DNA of 35,404 nt from Cytophagia bacterium. Lineage in GTDB: Bacteria > Bacteroidota > Bacteroidia > Cytophagales > Spirosomataceae. The translations under genes and the position numbers were made by a program. The DNA lies in NCBI GenBank assembly GCA_004293645.1, contig REAB01000077.1, positions 1-35,404 on the forward strand, read 5' to 3'. Numbering within the stretch: position 1 is the stretch's first letter; each line of letters starts with the position of its first letter. Below the pieces are notes generated by a model. That model had not been told where the DNA came from. It did no database searches and saw only the letters and a program-made list of their open reading frames with translations. This document shows, one piece after another, positions 33,871-35,404 of the stretch.

Positions 33871-33891
33871 GGCAAAATTAGGGCTAATTTT
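33871..33891 (-). promoter_or_regulatory. Promoter -7 element with overlapping palindrome, cold-shock gene
   Basis: On the minus strand TAATTTTGCC (33880-33871) matches TAnnTTTGC exactly, about 21 bases before the ATG. AAAATTAG-GG-CTAATTTT (33874-33891) is a perfect inverted repeat over the same site and may be an operator. No clear -33 TTG is seen. Confidence 0.5.
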
Positions 33892-33911
33892 TTATATTCC
33901 TAATATATTTG

Positions 33912-35150
33912 CTATTTTTTTCGTCTTTTCTTTTGTTGCAACTCTTCTATTTCTTTTAAAACGGCTTGTAAATCGTTGTTTACGGTGTTTTCTTGGGTAA
34001 AATCAATGGTGGCGCGGTAGTCGGTTTTACTGATTTCTAAAATCGCCACGGGATGGCCTAAAAACGTTTCAATCTCGGCGAGTAATTCTTTTTCTTCGGT
34101 GCTACAAAACGACACGGCGTTGCCTTTTTGCGTGCCGCGCCCCGTGCGCCCCACGCGGTGTACGTAGTTTTCCGATTGTTCGGGCAGGTCATAATTGACC
34201 ACAAAGTCCACGTTGGCAATGTCAATGCCCCGCGCACTTACGTCGGTGGCTATCAAAATCTTTACTTCGCCTTTTTTAAACTGATTCATCACCAGCAGGC
34301 GGTCGTTTTGTTCTTTATCGCCGTGAATGGTCTGGCTTTTAATTTCCATGCGGCTCAGGGCGGCAAACAACCGCTCGGCCCGCACTTTGGTACGCACAAA
34401 AACCAAAATTTTGGATTCAGGATTTTCATTGACAAGCCGTTCTAAGAAAAATCGTTTGTCGTCCATTTCTACAAAAACCACAAAGTGATTGATGTTTTTG
34501 GCCACGGGGCTATCGGGCGAAATCTGAATTCTGATGGCGGTGCGGTTGATGAGCGAGTAAGCCATTCGCTTGATTTTGTCGTTGATAGTGGCCGAAAAAA
34601 ACAGCGTTTGGCGGCGGCGTGGCAGGTGTTTGAGCAAGTCTTGAATGTCTTTGATGAAACCCAAATCGAGCATGTGGTCGGCTTCGTCCAAAATCAAGAC
34701 TTCTACCCGTTGCAGTTGCAGGTAGCCCTGGCTCACCAAGTCGAACAAACGGCCTGGCGTAGCCACCACCACGTCCACGCCTTTTTGGAGGCGGGCTATT
34801 TGCGGGTCTTGCTCCACACCCCCAAACAAACACAGCGTTTTGACGGCGGTAAAGTGGGCAATGCTGTCAAAAACTTCGGTAATTTGTAACGCCAGCTCGC
34901 GGGTGGGCACCATAACCACGCATTTCACACCTTCGGGGCGGCGGCTTTTTTGGCGTTCGTTGAGCAAATTGATAATTGGAATGGCAAATGCGGCGGTTTT
35001 GCCCGTTCCTGTTTGGGCAATGGCCAGCACGTCTTCGCCCTTTAAAATAGACGGAATGGCGCGGTATTGAATGTCGGTGGGGCGCTTGAAACCCAATTTG
35101 GCCAGGCTTTTTTTTATTTCGGGCGCAATGTAATAATCGTCAAATTTCAT
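33912..35150 (-). CDS. DEAD-box RNA helicase (RhlE/CsdA-like)
   Basis: A 412-residue ATP-dependent RNA helicase with all core motifs: the Q-motif region FKRPTDIQ, AQTGTGKT (45-52), PTRELA (82-87), TPGR (131-134), DEAD (155-158), SAT (186-188), ARGIDIANV and HRVGRTGRG. A short basic tail (LQQKKRRKK) follows the two RecA lobes, as in RhlE-type enzymes. It unwinds RNA in ribosome assembly or mRNA decay, often at low temperature. The adjacent cold-shock gene on the same strand, 61 bases downstream, supports a shared cold-response role. Upstream is a long imperfect inverted repeat. Confidence 0.94.
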   Translation of the reverse strand: MKFDDYYIAPEIKKSLAKLGFKRPTDIQYRAIPSILKGEDVLAIAQTGTGKTAAFAIPIINLLNERQKSRRPEGVKCVVMVPTRELALQITEVFDSIAHFTAVKTLCLFGGVEQDPQIARLQKGVDVVVATPGRLFDLVSQGYLQLQRVEVLILDEADHMLDLGFIKDIQDLLKHLPRRRQTLFFSATINDKIKRMAYSLINRTAIRIQISPDSPVAKNINHFVVFVEMDDKRFFLERLVNENPESKILVFVRTKVRAERLFAALSRMEIKSQTIHGDKEQNDRLLVMNQFKKGEVKILIATDVSARGIDIANVDFVVNYDLPEQSENYVHRVGRTGRGTQKGNAVSFCSTEEKELLAEIETFLGHPVAILEISKTDYRATIDFTQENTVNNDLQAVLKEIEELQQKKRRKK

Positions 35151-35189
35151 GGCTTTTTTAGAAACTGTTTGAGTTAGTTGAAAGAAATA

Positions 35190-35290
35190 TTTTTGAGCTA
35201 ATTTTGAGCGAAACGAGCCACATTTTGCAGACGTAGCCAGCAGCTACGGCGAAAAAATGGGGAGAAGTTGCAGCCAAAATTAGCCAAAAA
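35190..35290. repeat. 100-bp imperfect inverted repeat ahead of the helicase gene
   Basis: TTTTTGAGCTAATTTTGAGC (from 35190) pairs with GCCAAAATTAGCCAAAAA (35273-35290), allowing two bulged bases, and a perfect inner stem CGTAGC-CAGCA-GCTACG lies at 35232-35248. It begins 40 bases before the helicase ATG on the minus strand, so it may be part of the 5' leader or a dispersed palindromic element. The remaining bases to 35404 show no gene. Confidence 0.5.
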
Positions 35291-35404
35291 GATGAATTGA
35301 AATTGATTCAAACATGTTCTGTGTTAAATTACAAACAAAATACAAAATATTATTTGGGATGTATATAATTATTATCAAAAATGGTGTTACTACTAACGAC
35401 AGCA

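Overview
The window comes from a member of the Bacteroidota, most likely the Cytophagales (Spirosoma/Runella/Dyadobacter-like). This rests on two TonB receptor + DUF4249 lipoprotein pairs, a GH140-type secreted glycosidase, DUF5777, DUF2461 and DUF3445 proteins, long intergenic regions with degenerate short repeats, and several upstream regions matching the Bacteroidota promoter TTG-N(16-20)-TAnnTTTG. No rRNA, tRNA, CRISPR array or transposase was recognised.

Layout. 1-7.5 kb: a GH140-like hydrolase, an SCP2 protein, a short GT35 glucan phosphorylase homologue, a 451-bp repeat-rich gap, a large TPR protein, then an AT-rich two-gene toxin-antitoxin module whose antitoxin has a cold-shock domain where an HTH is expected. 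7.5-14.4 kb (minus strand): a small carboxypeptidase-regulatory-domain protein, a 3'-end fragment of a TonB receptor, a DUF4249/TonB pair, an intergenic region with inverted repeats and a 10-copy GAAT tract, and an intact haem-type TonB receptor whose own 3' end is the source type of the fragment. The DUF4249/TonB pair is therefore bracketed by about 180-bp direct repeats. 14.5-17.9 kb: three enzymes that together convert 4-hydroxyproline to 2-oxoglutarate semialdehyde (epimerase, D-hydroxyproline oxidase, deaminase); the final aldehyde dehydrogenase is not in the window. 18-21.2 kb: phosphodiesterase and trpS (minus), DUF2461 and DUF5777 (plus). 21.3-24.1 kb: a strongly AT-rich PHP-ATPase gene resembling a single-gene defence system. 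24.4-27.7 kb: a DUF3445 haem oxidase-like protein, fabI and a sugar MFS transporter. 28-31.4 kb: the second DUF4249/TonB pair. 31.5-35.2 kb: dnaG, a cold-shock gene and a DEAD-box RNA helicase (minus).

The best candidates for something new are: (i) the cold-shock-domain/DUF2384 antitoxin with its RES toxin and the nested inverted repeats over its promoter; (ii) the TonB/DUF4249 unit bracketed by direct repeats of a neighbouring receptor's 3' end, with inverted repeats and a GAAT tract ahead of its receptor, which looks like a removable and possibly switchable surface-receptor cassette; (iii) the PHP-ATPase island; (iv) a dispersed intergenic element with a 32-bp unit present in different copy number at different sites. 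All family names come from reading motifs; no database search was run.
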